Source: Ferdinandcohnia sp036962685 (GTDB taxonomy: Bacteria; Bacillota; Bacilli; Bacillales; Bacillaceae_L). From it: DNA of 64,000 nt. Location: NCBI RefSeq assembly GCF_036962685.1, contig NZ_JBALOP010000044.1, positions 49,441-113,440 of the forward strand, read 5' to 3'. A program made the position numbers and the translations under genes. The notes under the pieces were generated by a model, which did no database searches, was not told the DNA's origin, and worked only from the letters and a program-made list of their open reading frames with translations. How positions within the stretch are numbered: the first letter of the stretch is position 1; every line of letters starts with the position of its first letter. This document shows, in pieces, positions 25,594 to 34,133 of this stretch.

Positions 25594-26739
25594 GTGGGAA
25601 AGATGACATGGAACCAACAGGTTGTGAAAAAAAATAATAAGGCACTCGTTTTGCAATTGATTATGGAACAAGAGCCTATCTCACGTGCAGACATCGCTCA
25701 AATCTCAGGCTTAAATAAAACTACAGTTTCTACATTAGTAGCTGAATTATTAGACGAAGATCTGATTTTTGAATCTGGTCCAGGGGTTTCAAGTGGTGGA
25801 CGCCGACCCGTGATTCTGCATTTTAATAAGGATGCTGGATATGCAATTGGGATAGATATCGGTGTAAATTATGTATTATCTGTCCTCACCGATTTAAAAG
25901 GAAATATTCTACTAGAAAGAAATCAAAGTGTAATTCGCACTACCTACGCGACAACAATGGGTATTGTTCAAAGTATGATTCAATCATTTATGGATGAAAT
26001 GCCTAAAAGCACCTACGGAATTGTTGGTATAGGAGTTGGTGTGCCGGGAATCGTGAACAATGAAGGTTACATTCTCCTAGCACCAAACCTCGGATGGAGC
26101 AATATCCAGTTAAAAGAAGACCTTGAAAAGCTTTTCAAAGTTCCTGTTATTATTGAAAATGAAGCAAATGCTGGTGCTGTTGGTGAACAACAATTTGGTG
26201 TAGGACAAGATCAAGAAAACATCCTTTACATTAGTGCTGGTATTGGTATTGGTGTTGGAATCATCGTAAACAAAGAACTATACAAAGGAAAAAATGGATT
26301 CTCCGGTGAAATGGGGCATATGATTATTGATATGAACGGGAAACGCTGCAACTGTGGTAGTCGCGGGTGCTGGGAAGCATATGCATCTGAGCAAGCATTA
26401 CTCGAAATGGCTGAGGCAAGCATCAGTTCATTGGATGAGCTAATCCAATTAGCAAAAAACGGAGATGATAAAGCGAAAAGTCTGTTTGAAGAGATTGGTC
26501 ACTATCTCGGACTTGGTATTAACAATATCATTAATACTTTTAACCCGGAGCAAGTTATCATCGGAAACCGATTAGCACAAGCTAAAGTTTGGATTGAAGC
26601 ACCAATCTTGAATACAATCGAAAAACACACACTTGGATTCCACCAAAACGACCTACAGCTCGACTTCTCAAAACTTGGAAAATACTCAACGTCCTTAGGT
26701 ATCACAGCTTTCATAGTCGATAACTTTATCAATGGATAG
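25594..26739 (+). CDS. xylR: Xylose repressor XylR (ROK family)
   Basis: 381 residues starting at GTG after AAGGAG. Residues 15-75 form a winged helix-turn-helix (ALVLQLIMEQEPISRADIAQ, LNKTTVSTLVAELL). The rest is a ROK sugar-kinase-like domain with GIDIGVNYVLSVLTD, VVGIGVGVPGIVN-like loop, ENEANAGAVGEQQFG, SAGIGIGVGI, and the zinc motif GHMIIDMNGKRCNCGSRGCWE. XylR binds xylose and then releases xyl operators. It is divergent from xylA; half of an operator (ACTAAGTTTGTGG, 25542-25554) overlaps its own promoter region, suggesting autoregulation. Confidence 0.95.
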   Translation: MGKMTWNQQVVKKNNKALVLQLIMEQEPISRADIAQISGLNKTTVSTLVAELLDEDLIFESGPGVSSGGRRPVILHFNKDAGYAIGIDIGVNYVLSVLTDLKGNILLERNQSVIRTTYATTMGIVQSMIQSFMDEMPKSTYGIVGIGVGVPGIVNNEGYILLAPNLGWSNIQLKEDLEKLFKVPVIIENEANAGAVGEQQFGVGQDQENILYISAGIGIGVGIIVNKELYKGKNGFSGEMGHMIIDMNGKRCNCGSRGCWEAYASEQALLEMAEASISSLDELIQLAKNGDDKAKSLFEEIGHYLGLGINNIINTFNPEQVIIGNRLAQAKVWIEAPILNTIEKHTLGFHQNDLQLDFSKLGKYSTSLGITAFIVDNFING

Positions 26740-26821
26740 AGAAATAGGTACGTACCAACATGTAATTTTAGTTTCCACAATCCTAAATTAAATGGTTAAT
26801 TATAATTGTAGTGCAAATCAA

Positions 26822-26853
26822 AAAAGGCAACTCTTCTGTGAGCTGCTTTTTTT
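26822..26853. terminator. Terminator between xylR and the dehydratase gene
   Basis: GGCAACTC and GAGCTGC form a stem with one mismatch around TTCTGT; it has A's on the left and TTTTTTT on the right, so it can work for both convergent genes. Confidence 0.75.
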
Positions 26854-26887
26854 ATCTTATTTACAGGTAAGTTTATTCACATGCAAT

Positions 26888-28084
26888 CTATGGTCGAACT
26901 GCAGTACCGTCTGGTAGCCTAGCCATCATCCATTCAGGCAACGAATTGTTACATTCGTATTTAGCAGCCAACTGTTCATTTATGTCAATTCCCAATCCAG
27001 GTTTATCGTTCGGATATAAATACCCATTTCTCACTTCAGGGCAGCCTGGAAATAACTCTTGTGTTGCCTCATTAAAGAAACTAAACTCTTGAACGCCAAA
27101 GTTGTGACTGCTAATATCTAAATGTAGATTTGCTGCATGTCCAACTGGGGAAACATCCTTTGGCCCATGCCATGCTGTACGAATGCCAAATGCTTCACAG
27201 GTGGACACAATTTTTTTCGAAGGTGTAATTCCACCAATTTGGCTAGTATGTATTCGAATAAAATCGATTAACCTATCTTTTATAAGATTCATCCACTCAT
27301 TAGGGTTATTAAACAATTCTCCAACTGCAATTGGAATAGATGTGTGCTGGCGCATCATTTTAAACCAATCTACTTGTTCAGGTGGAAGGGCATCCTCCAA
27401 AAAGAACAATTTGAATTTTTCCAGCTCTTTAGCAAATGTAATTGCATCAATTGGTGTAAGTCTTTCATGGATATCATGCAGTAATTCAACTTCGAAACCT
27501 AACGTTGACCGTAAATGTTCAAATAGTTCTATTGTTTTTCTCATATATGCCTTTGGATCGAAATATGAGCCTTCAAGTGCATTTTCGGGTTTTATGACTT
27601 GATGTTTTTCTCCACCATAGTCTCCAAGTTGTGCTCTGACATAACGGAATCCCCTCTCCATGAAGGCACTTACATTTTCAGCAACCTCCTCTTTATCTCT
27701 TCCATCAGCATGAACATACACATGGGCGGCTTCTCGTACTTTCCCCCCAAGTAATTGGTACAAGGGCATTCCCGCTAATTTCCCTTTAATATCCCAAAGA
27801 GCCATATCCACACCAGAAATAGCATTGTTCATAATTGGCCCATTTCGCCAATAAGCACTTACCATTGCAGATTGCCATATATCCTCAATACGATGAACAT
27901 CTTTTCCGATTAAAAATGGTTTTAAGTAATCTTCAATTGCTGAATACACTGTTAAATGTCTCTGTGTAAAAGTTGCACACCCCAGGCCATACAAACCTGG
28001 CTCTGAAGTTTGAATTTTCACAACTACTAGGTTCGCTCCATCAGGTGCTGTTAATATTGTCTTTACATCACGGATAGTGATCAT
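26888..28084 (-). CDS. Enolase-superfamily sugar acid dehydratase, ManD/RspA type
   Basis: 398 residues, the usual length for the D-mannonate dehydratase/RspA subgroup of the mandelate racemase family. The capping domain begins MITIRDVKTILTAPDG. The barrel carries VYVHADGRDKEEV, the metal ligands in LLHDIHERL (Asp), FFLEDALPPE (Glu) and IPIAVGELFNN (Glu), then HTSQIGGITPSKKI and TAWHGPKDVSPVGHAA. Members dehydrate D-mannonate or D-gluconate, many with low activity. It is the last gene of the xyloside operon, so a sugar acid linked to xylan/xyloglucan side chains is a reasonable substrate guess, but not shown. Confidence 0.85.
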   Translation of the reverse strand: MITIRDVKTILTAPDGANLVVVKIQTSEPGLYGLGCATFTQRHLTVYSAIEDYLKPFLIGKDVHRIEDIWQSAMVSAYWRNGPIMNNAISGVDMALWDIKGKLAGMPLYQLLGGKVREAAHVYVHADGRDKEEVAENVSAFMERGFRYVRAQLGDYGGEKHQVIKPENALEGSYFDPKAYMRKTIELFEHLRSTLGFEVELLHDIHERLTPIDAITFAKELEKFKLFFLEDALPPEQVDWFKMMRQHTSIPIAVGELFNNPNEWMNLIKDRLIDFIRIHTSQIGGITPSKKIVSTCEAFGIRTAWHGPKDVSPVGHAANLHLDISSHNFGVQEFSFFNEATQELFPGCPEVRNGYLYPNDKPGLGIDINEQLAAKYECNNSLPEWMMARLPDGTAVRP

Positions 28085-28113
28085 GTTTGTTCCCTCCCAT
28101 TAGAGTAAACTTA

Positions 28114-28145
28114 GAGCCGTAATCTCTCGTTTAAGATTACGGCTC
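28114..28145. terminator. Hairpin between alpha-xylosidase and dehydratase genes
   Basis: GAGCCGTAATCT and AGATTACGGCTC are perfect 12-base arms with an 8-base loop. No strong T run follows on the minus strand, so it may be a partial terminator or a mRNA-stabilising element that lowers dehydratase expression. Confidence 0.6.
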
Positions 28146-28188
28146 TTATGTTTCATTAAATTTATTCTCAGATTTCAAACTGTTTTAT

Positions 28189-30498
28189 TCATTTATTGAC
28201 TGAAAATTTTATATCTTTGTTAATGTTAGTTGTTTTAACTTCTTTACTCTCTGCTTTTACAATGATTTTTCCTAATTCATTACTGTTAGGTGCATAGTAA
28301 TCACAAGCATACTCTTCTGCTTCACCAATGACTTTAAGTTCGACGTTCTCCCAATCTATTTGACTTGTGCTTTGGGCAATCTGAGCATGTGGAATAACCG
28401 CTCCTTGTTTTGCAAACACAAGAACTGGAAGTTCTTTGGCTTCGATTGTATGCCACTTATTTCCCTCATATACTTCTTGTGTTTGATAATCTACCCACAC
28501 ACCTTCAGGTAAGTATACTTTTCTTACTCTACTTTCTTCAAATAAAGGCGCTACTAATAAATCAGACCCAAACATATATTGATCTTCAATGTACCAAGTA
28601 GTTGGATCATTATTAAATTCAAAGAATAAGGTACGGAGCATTGGCCATCCATTAGCAGAAGAAATATAAGCTTGCGAATAGATATATGGCATTAATGAAT
28701 ACTTCAAATTTGCACTTTTTCTATATAATTCAACAAATTCTTCATCATATTCCCATGGTTCCTTAGGAGGTTGGCCGTGAGCCCTACTATGAGACGTTAG
28801 CATACCGAATCCTAACCATCTTGAATAGAGATCTTTCGGGCTTTCTTGCGTAAATCCACCCATATCGTGGCTCCAATACGTAAACCCACTTAACCCTAGG
28901 GATAGACCGGCACGTAAGCTTGCTGCCATTCCGCTGTCTGTTATTTCCGCGTCTCCGCCCCAATGGATTGGATATCTTTGGCTTCCTGCCCATGCACTTC
29001 GAGCCCAAATGATATGCTCGTCATGGACTTCCTTCGTTATTTCCGAAACGGCCTTATTGTATCTTAATGGATATAGATTATGCTCGTACAATCCACTAGT
29101 TTGGTTTGAATAAACTCCTTCAAACGGAGCTCCTTCTCCAAAGTCTGCTTTAATTGCAGCAACACCCATATTTAGTAGGTTTGCAATCTTTTCTTTATAC
29201 CAATTAACCGCATCTTTATTTGTAAAGTCTAGTACAGCATCCTCAGTTGGTAATCCCCCATGTAGGCTTTTGATTGCGTATCCATTCTCTACAATTTCAT
29301 TGTATAATTCATTTTCTGGAGTGAAATAAGGCAATTGCCATAATGAAACTTTAAAACCTTGCTCATCCAAATCCTTAATCATTTTTGCTGGATTATCAAA
29401 TCTTGTTTCGGAAAATTTATAGTTACATTTCCAATCTTCCTCAAACCATCCTGTATCTAAATGAATAACATCTGCAGGGATTTGATATTCTCTTAGTTTA
29501 TTTGCAACATCTCGAGTTTCTTCTTCAGAGAAATAAGAGATTCGGCTCATCCACAATCCAAATGACCAAAGTGGTGGCATTGGTGATTTACCGGTAATCG
29601 AAGTATACTCACTTAGCACCTTCTTAGGCTCTCCAATAAAATAGAAGAAGTCGAATTCTTCATCGCCTGAATAAATCACACAGTTGCTATCATATGTCTC
29701 ACCAAAATCAAATGTTAACGGGGTAGATGTGTGTACGAACATTCCATACCCGTTGCTACTCATATAAAAAGGAATCGGTTTATACATGTTTTTGCTGAGG
29801 GTCCCCATTGCATCCATTGTGTATAGATCTATTGATTGTCCCCTTTTATTTAATCTTGTAAATGATTCACCTGTTCCAAAGATTTTTTCATCAGGTGACA
29901 AGGTGAAGCTTGCAGCCATAATATTACGTCTGTCAGTAAGCTTATTCACATATGAAAATGGAATTGGTGTATCATTTTTTAAAGAAGTAGTATCTTTAAT
30001 ATTTTGTGTGGAAGTTAATACTTTTCCGTCCTTATCCTTGAAAATTAGTTTCCAAGGTGAAAAGTGGATTTCTACTGAACCCTCTGGACTTTTATAAATG
30101 ACGCCATCCTCAATTTGTTGGCTTTCCCATCCACATTCTGCTGGATCTTTTGGTGCTACATTGTCAACCAGCATAATTGATTGTTTTTCAGTCAATTCCG
30201 TTTCTCTTGTAGAGATGCGGAATCTTACTGTGTTTTCGGAATAAAAGTACAACTTGAAGCTTGCCTCAGGTTCAATTACATACGCCTTTGGGAAAATCCA
30301 ATTTTTTTCTTGCTTTTCAAAAGGAATTTCAATTTGGTTAAAGGAAAATCTTCTTTTCCGATTATGGGCTTCCCATTTGATTTTTCCTTCTCCCTTTGCT
30401 GTATCAAAAGTCGTTACTTTCATTCCCATATGATAGAGGTTTTCAATATTCGTAAACTCTTGCTTATAATCAACCGGTTGATTTAAATATTTTGTCAT
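28189..30498 (-). CDS. yicI: Alpha-xylosidase, GH31 (YicI type)
   Basis: 769 residues, cytoplasmic (no signal peptide). It releases alpha-linked D-xylose from isoprimeverose and other xyloglucan fragments. The YicI-type marks are FGTGESFTRLNKRGQ, SFGLWMSRISYFSEEE, DVIHLDTGWFEEDW, the nucleophile region AAIKADFGEGAPFEGVYS (Asp in KADFGE), the acid/base region HWGGDAEITDSGMAASLRAG, and GFTYWSHDMGGF. It sits in an operon with a sugar ABC importer 15 bases upstream, whose substrate it presumably cleaves. Regulated as xylA (see 33941-33986). Confidence 0.94.
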   Translation of the reverse strand: MTKYLNQPVDYKQEFTNIENLYHMGMKVTTFDTAKGEGKIKWEAHNRKRRFSFNQIEIPFEKQEKNWIFPKAYVIEPEASFKLYFYSENTVRFRISTRETELTEKQSIMLVDNVAPKDPAECGWESQQIEDGVIYKSPEGSVEIHFSPWKLIFKDKDGKVLTSTQNIKDTTSLKNDTPIPFSYVNKLTDRRNIMAASFTLSPDEKIFGTGESFTRLNKRGQSIDLYTMDAMGTLSKNMYKPIPFYMSSNGYGMFVHTSTPLTFDFGETYDSNCVIYSGDEEFDFFYFIGEPKKVLSEYTSITGKSPMPPLWSFGLWMSRISYFSEEETRDVANKLREYQIPADVIHLDTGWFEEDWKCNYKFSETRFDNPAKMIKDLDEQGFKVSLWQLPYFTPENELYNEIVENGYAIKSLHGGLPTEDAVLDFTNKDAVNWYKEKIANLLNMGVAAIKADFGEGAPFEGVYSNQTSGLYEHNLYPLRYNKAVSEITKEVHDEHIIWARSAWAGSQRYPIHWGGDAEITDSGMAASLRAGLSLGLSGFTYWSHDMGGFTQESPKDLYSRWLGFGMLTSHSRAHGQPPKEPWEYDEEFVELYRKSANLKYSLMPYIYSQAYISSANGWPMLRTLFFEFNNDPTTWYIEDQYMFGSDLLVAPLFEESRVRKVYLPEGVWVDYQTQEVYEGNKWHTIEAKELPVLVFAKQGAVIPHAQIAQSTSQIDWENVELKVIGEAEEYACDYYAPNSNELGKIIVKAESKEVKTTNINKDIKFSVNK

Positions 30499-30513
30499 TT
30501 CATTCTTCCTTCC

Positions 30514-31338
30514 TTATTCTTTAACGGAGCCACTCGTTAATCCCTTTACAAGGTCCTTTTGTAATACTAAGAACAAGATAACAACTGGAATTGTTACAAT
30601 TGTTGAATATGCCATGATGCTGTCATATTGAACACCATATCGTCCAATCGCATTGTATATTCCTGCTGTTAATGGCCACATTGATTGGTCACGAATAAAG
30701 GTTAAACTCGCAACTAAGTCCCCCCACGCAAATAAGAACGAAATTGCGCCACAAACCATAATCCCAGGTCTAACTGTTGGAATGATGATTCTTATGAAAG
30801 CTGTGAACTGATTGCATCCATCAATTAATGCGGCTTCTTCCAATGCCTTTGGGGCAGATAGGAAATAGGAACGTAATAGTAATATGGAGAAGGCGATTCC
30901 TCCAGTAGAGTTCAGTAATATAGGACCCAGGTACGTATTTAAAATGCCTAGATTATTAAATAAAATAAACAAAGGTGCCAAAACAACGGTCGCTGGAATC
31001 ATTTGCGTTAGTAAAATAAATAGTAAAATATGTTTAGTTAGTTTCATTTTAAACCTTGCCATTGCATAGGCGGCCGGAACTGAAACAATTAAAACAATGA
31101 GCATTGATGTAAATGCAATAATAACACTATTGATTAACATTTGTATCAAGTCAGATCCTGACTGTCCGAGATAGGAACCAAATTGAATATTCTCAGGAAA
31201 AAATGTAGGTGGAATTTGAAATATTTCCTTTTGACTCTTTACTGAAGTAATAAACATCCAATATAAAGGAAATAGATATATAGCAACAAACAAAATCCCG
31301 ATGATGCTTAAAACGATGTTTTTTCGTTTCGTCGTCAT
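30514..31338 (-). CDS. Carbohydrate ABC permease (MalG type)
   Basis: 274 residues, six transmembrane helices. The family's cytoplasmic EAA loop is visible as EEAALIDGCNQFTAFIRIIIP, which contacts the ATPase. The N-terminal start YLFPLYWMFITSVKSQKE is typical of MalG-type permeases, and the C-terminus ends FLVLQKDLVKGLTSGSVKE. The start overlaps the previous permease by 4 bases. No ATPase gene is in this operon, so a shared MsmX/UgpC-like ATPase (perhaps from elsewhere on the chromosome) is needed. Confidence 0.95.
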   Translation of the reverse strand: MTTKRKNIVLSIIGILFVAIYLFPLYWMFITSVKSQKEIFQIPPTFFPENIQFGSYLGQSGSDLIQMLINSVIIAFTSMLIVLIVSVPAAYAMARFKMKLTKHILLFILLTQMIPATVVLAPLFILFNNLGILNTYLGPILLNSTGGIAFSILLLRSYFLSAPKALEEAALIDGCNQFTAFIRIIIPTVRPGIMVCGAISFLFAWGDLVASLTFIRDQSMWPLTAGIYNAIGRYGVQYDSIMAYSTIVTIPVVILFLVLQKDLVKGLTSGSVKE

Positions 31339-32222
31339 TCTATCACCTCATCACTACGGGTCATCTTAATATAAATTAAACTAATGATTAATAATGCAAA
31401 GAGCAATACATTTGCTACTGCAGAACCCAATCCAAAATTGAAATGACCAAATGAGTATCTATACGATAAGGTAGAAAGTACTTCAGTAGAGTTTGCTGGT
31501 CCTCCACCTGTCATAACATAGATTAAATCGAACACTTTGAATGTATAGATAAAACCAAGCATTGCTACGATTAAAAGGACAGGTCTCAACAGTGGAATCG
31601 TAATGTGAATCAATCGTTGTAACCATGTTGCTCCATCAATTGCGGCACTTTCATAGATTTCTTTCGGGAGGCTTGTAATACCTGTTGAAATTAATAACAT
31701 GTTAAATGGAATTCCTACCCAAACGTTTGCTAAAATAACAGCCCATATCGCTCTTGTTGGTTCACTTAGCCATGCAATCGGTGTATCAATCAAACCAAGC
31801 ATCATAGGAATTGCATTTAATAAACCAACACTTTCACTAAATAAGAATTCAAATAAGATACCTACTACTGTCGCTGGTAAAATCCATGCAACCATTGTTA
31901 ATCCTCTAAGAAGTGGTGCTAACTTAAAATCAAGACTAAAAAATAGCGCTAAAGCAAAACCGATGACAAACTGTAAAATGATACTAATGATTGTAAAGAA
32001 AAGTGTATTTAGGAATGCATCCCTAAATAAAGAATCGGAAAAAATGGCAGTGTAGTTATCAAAACCGATAAATGGTTTTTCACTGGAGCCAAGATTACTT
32101 AAATTTACATCTTGAAAACTTAAGACGATGTTATAAATAATTGGATACCCAATCAAAACGATCAAAATAATGATTGCCGGTAATAAATAGTAATATCCAA
32201 CGTTAAATTTTCTCTTTTTCAT
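31335..32222 (-). CDS. Carbohydrate ABC permease (MalF type)
   Basis: 295 residues, six transmembrane helices, starting MKKRKFNVGYYYLLPAIIIL. EAA loop: YESAAIDGATWLQRLIHITIP. The segment VMTGGGPANSTEVLSTLSYR is typical of MalF-type sugar permeases. It pairs with the MalG-type permease downstream to move an alpha-xyloside. The start is 65 bases after the binding-protein gene. Confidence 0.95.
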   Translation of the reverse strand: MKKRKFNVGYYYLLPAIIILIVLIGYPIIYNIVLSFQDVNLSNLGSSEKPFIGFDNYTAIFSDSLFRDAFLNTLFFTIISIILQFVIGFALALFFSLDFKLAPLLRGLTMVAWILPATVVGILFEFLFSESVGLLNAIPMMLGLIDTPIAWLSEPTRAIWAVILANVWVGIPFNMLLISTGITSLPKEIYESAAIDGATWLQRLIHITIPLLRPVLLIVAMLGFIYTFKVFDLIYVMTGGGPANSTEVLSTLSYRYSFGHFNFGLGSAVANVLLFALLIISLIYIKMTRSDEVIE

Positions 32223-32287
32223 GTTAGATAATCCCTACTTTCTATGCGTTTCTCCCTTTCACAAGAGAGAAACGCCGGTGTAAACTA

Positions 32288-33538
32288 TTACTTAATGATT
32301 TCATTCACTTCTTTTGCTGCCTGTTTAGTTGCTTCTTTAGGGTCTAAAACTCCAGTAAAAGATTTATGAACATTACTTTGAATGGCCTCGGCAATTTTAT
32401 TCCAGTCTGGATGCGGACCACGTGGTTTCGCTACAGAAACTCCCTCATCAAAGACACTTAAAAATTCATCGTCTTTCCAATGACTATTTTGTTCAGATAC
32501 ATCTTTTCTTGGTGAAAATTGACCAGCAGACACAGTAAGCTTTTCATTTTGTTCAAATTCAGAAATCCATTTTAAGAATTCCCAAGCCTCCTCTTCATCA
32601 GAACCAGCCGTAATCGCTAAGTTTTCTCCGCCAAGTACTGAAGAGAATTCCTTATCCTTCGGTAATAAAGCAACACCAAAATTTAAATCAGGAGAATTCT
32701 GAGTTAAATCTGGTAAAAACCACGGACCATTCACCATCATAGCTACGTTCCCTGAAACAAATTGAGTCTTCACATCACCTTGACCCCAGTTTACTACTTC
32801 CTTACTCATATAACCCTTATCAATTAAACCAGTTAAGAATTCCATTGCTTTAGATGCTTCTGGATTTTCTAAATCATCGAAATTAGATCCTGCTGACATT
32901 AAAAACGGCATGAAATGGAATACTCCTTCTGGTCCACTTGTTCCAGCAAGCGCAAATCCATACGTATTTCCTTGAGTTAATTTAGCCGCTGCCGCTTCCA
33001 ACTCTTCCCATGTTTCGGGAACTTTTTCAATGTTAGCCTGTTCAAATAAATCCTTGTTATAGTAGAGTGCTAACGCATTACTTGTAAAAGGAATCCCGTA
33101 ATTTTTGCCATCATAAATTGTAGAAGCCCAAGGACCTTCTTTATAACTTTCTTCTTGGCCCCACTCTTTAATTTTATCGGTTAGATCCGCAAGCACACCC
33201 ATTGAGGCGAATTGTGCATGTTCTGGGTTATCAATCATCATAATATCTGGTAAGCTTTTACCTGCTACAGCAATTGAAACTTGTTGTGAATAGTCTCCAT
33301 GTGGAATGAACTCAACTTTTACATTAGTTGTTTCACTATTCGAATTAAACTCCTCAATCATTTCAACAAGTGTTTTACCACTTGATTCATCAGGTGAGAA
33401 ATAGGACCACAGCGTTACTTCAACTTTTTTACCAGCACTTGAATTACCGTCAGAATCTGTTTCCGTACCTGAACCACAGGCAGCAAGTACTAACATTGCT
33501 ATTAACAGTATAGATAAAATCTGCATTCTTTTTTTCAT
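32288..33538 (-). CDS. Sugar-binding lipoprotein of the alpha-xyloside importer
   Basis: 416 residues. The N-terminal signal ends in a lipobox (LVLAACGSG), so it is lipid-anchored outside the membrane. The family 1 solute-binding fold is clear: VTLWSYFSPDESSGK, YGIPFTSNALALYYNKDLFE, VPETWEELEAAAAKL, FVSGNVAMMVNGPW, EEAWEFLKWISE. Substrate is inferred from the alpha-xylosidase and XylR operator: isoprimeverose or related xyloside. First gene of the operon, with a leader of about 390 bases containing cre-like sites. Confidence 0.93.
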   Translation of the reverse strand: MKKRMQILSILLIAMLVLAACGSGTETDSDGNSSAGKKVEVTLWSYFSPDESSGKTLVEMIEEFNSNSETTNVKVEFIPHGDYSQQVSIAVAGKSLPDIMMIDNPEHAQFASMGVLADLTDKIKEWGQEESYKEGPWASTIYDGKNYGIPFTSNALALYYNKDLFEQANIEKVPETWEELEAAAAKLTQGNTYGFALAGTSGPEGVFHFMPFLMSAGSNFDDLENPEASKAMEFLTGLIDKGYMSKEVVNWGQGDVKTQFVSGNVAMMVNGPWFLPDLTQNSPDLNFGVALLPKDKEFSSVLGGENLAITAGSDEEEAWEFLKWISEFEQNEKLTVSAGQFSPRKDVSEQNSHWKDDEFLSVFDEGVSVAKPRGPHPDWNKIAEAIQSNVHKSFTGVLDPKEATKQAAKEVNEIIK

Positions 33539-33772
33539 TTTTAATCCCCCTGAAAGTTTTTAGGAAAAAGAAATATTCAAAAAACTAAAGCTAGACCTAT
33601 CGATTATCTGACAACACCCCCTTAAACATTTTCAGCTTTTTCTGTTTAACGAACCCTTATTTCTATTAAGAATCAAAAGGTTGAAACTCTTTTGGCAATA
33701 AAATAATAGTTACCTAACTACTTTCCAAAAACATTTACAAGTAAGTATACATTTAAACAAACCATCATCAAA

Positions 33773-33786
33773 TCACAGCGTTTTCA
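33773..33786 (-). promoter_or_regulatory. Candidate cre site 2 (xyloside operon)
   Basis: On the minus strand TGAAAACGCTGTGA matches the CcpA cre consensus except for G at the next-to-last position. It lies downstream of the promoter, compatible with roadblock repression. Confidence 0.5.
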
Positions 33787-33840
33787 TTTTAAAAAATTCA
33801 AGACCCTACCAAACTAGCATGACGATTTTATGAATATAAG

Positions 33841-33854
33841 TGGAAACGTTTTCT
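33841..33854. promoter_or_regulatory. Candidate cre site 1 (xyloside operon)
   Basis: TGGAAACGTTTTCT fits the CcpA consensus TGNAANCGNWNNCW completely. It lies about 90 bases downstream of the -10 on the transcribed leader. Confidence 0.65.
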
Positions 33855-33940
33855 TGTAAAGTAAATGAAAAAATCTTTTATTATCTTTTAAAAAGGAAAA
33901 TTTAAAGGCAACTAATTTAAACTAGTAACTTTATGATTTT

Positions 33941-33986
33941 ATAATAGCACTTCAAACTTAGTTTGTCTATCATTCAAACTAAGTTT
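33941..33986 (-). promoter_or_regulatory. Xyloside operon promoter and perfect XylR operator
   Basis: AAACTTAGTTTG (33954-33965) and CAAACTAAGTTT (33975-33986) are perfect inverted arms with a 9-base spacer. On the minus strand TAGACA (33969-33964), 17 bases and TATTAT (33946-33941) form the promoter inside and next to it. The half-site matches the known Bacillus xyl operator core AGTTTGT...ACAAACT in spirit, and the arrangement is the same as at xylA. Confidence 0.85.
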
Positions 33987-34133
33987 AACTAAATTGTCAA
34001 TTTCATATAATTTTTTTAGATAATCTCACTCAGTAATGAGTTTTTTTGAAATATAATTATGATTTCCATTTTATATTTTCTTGACTTTTAGCAGAGGATT
34101 TTGACATGTTCTTTTTTGTATATTAATTTGACA

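Larger units (their letters stand above)
33539..34133. other. Control region of the alpha-xyloside operon
   Basis: Besides the promoter/operator (33941-33986) and two cre-like sites (33841-33854, 33773-33786), this AT-rich stretch contains no gene. The transcript leader of roughly 390 bases is long and could hold further structure, but no riboswitch pattern was recognised. Confidence 0.7.
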
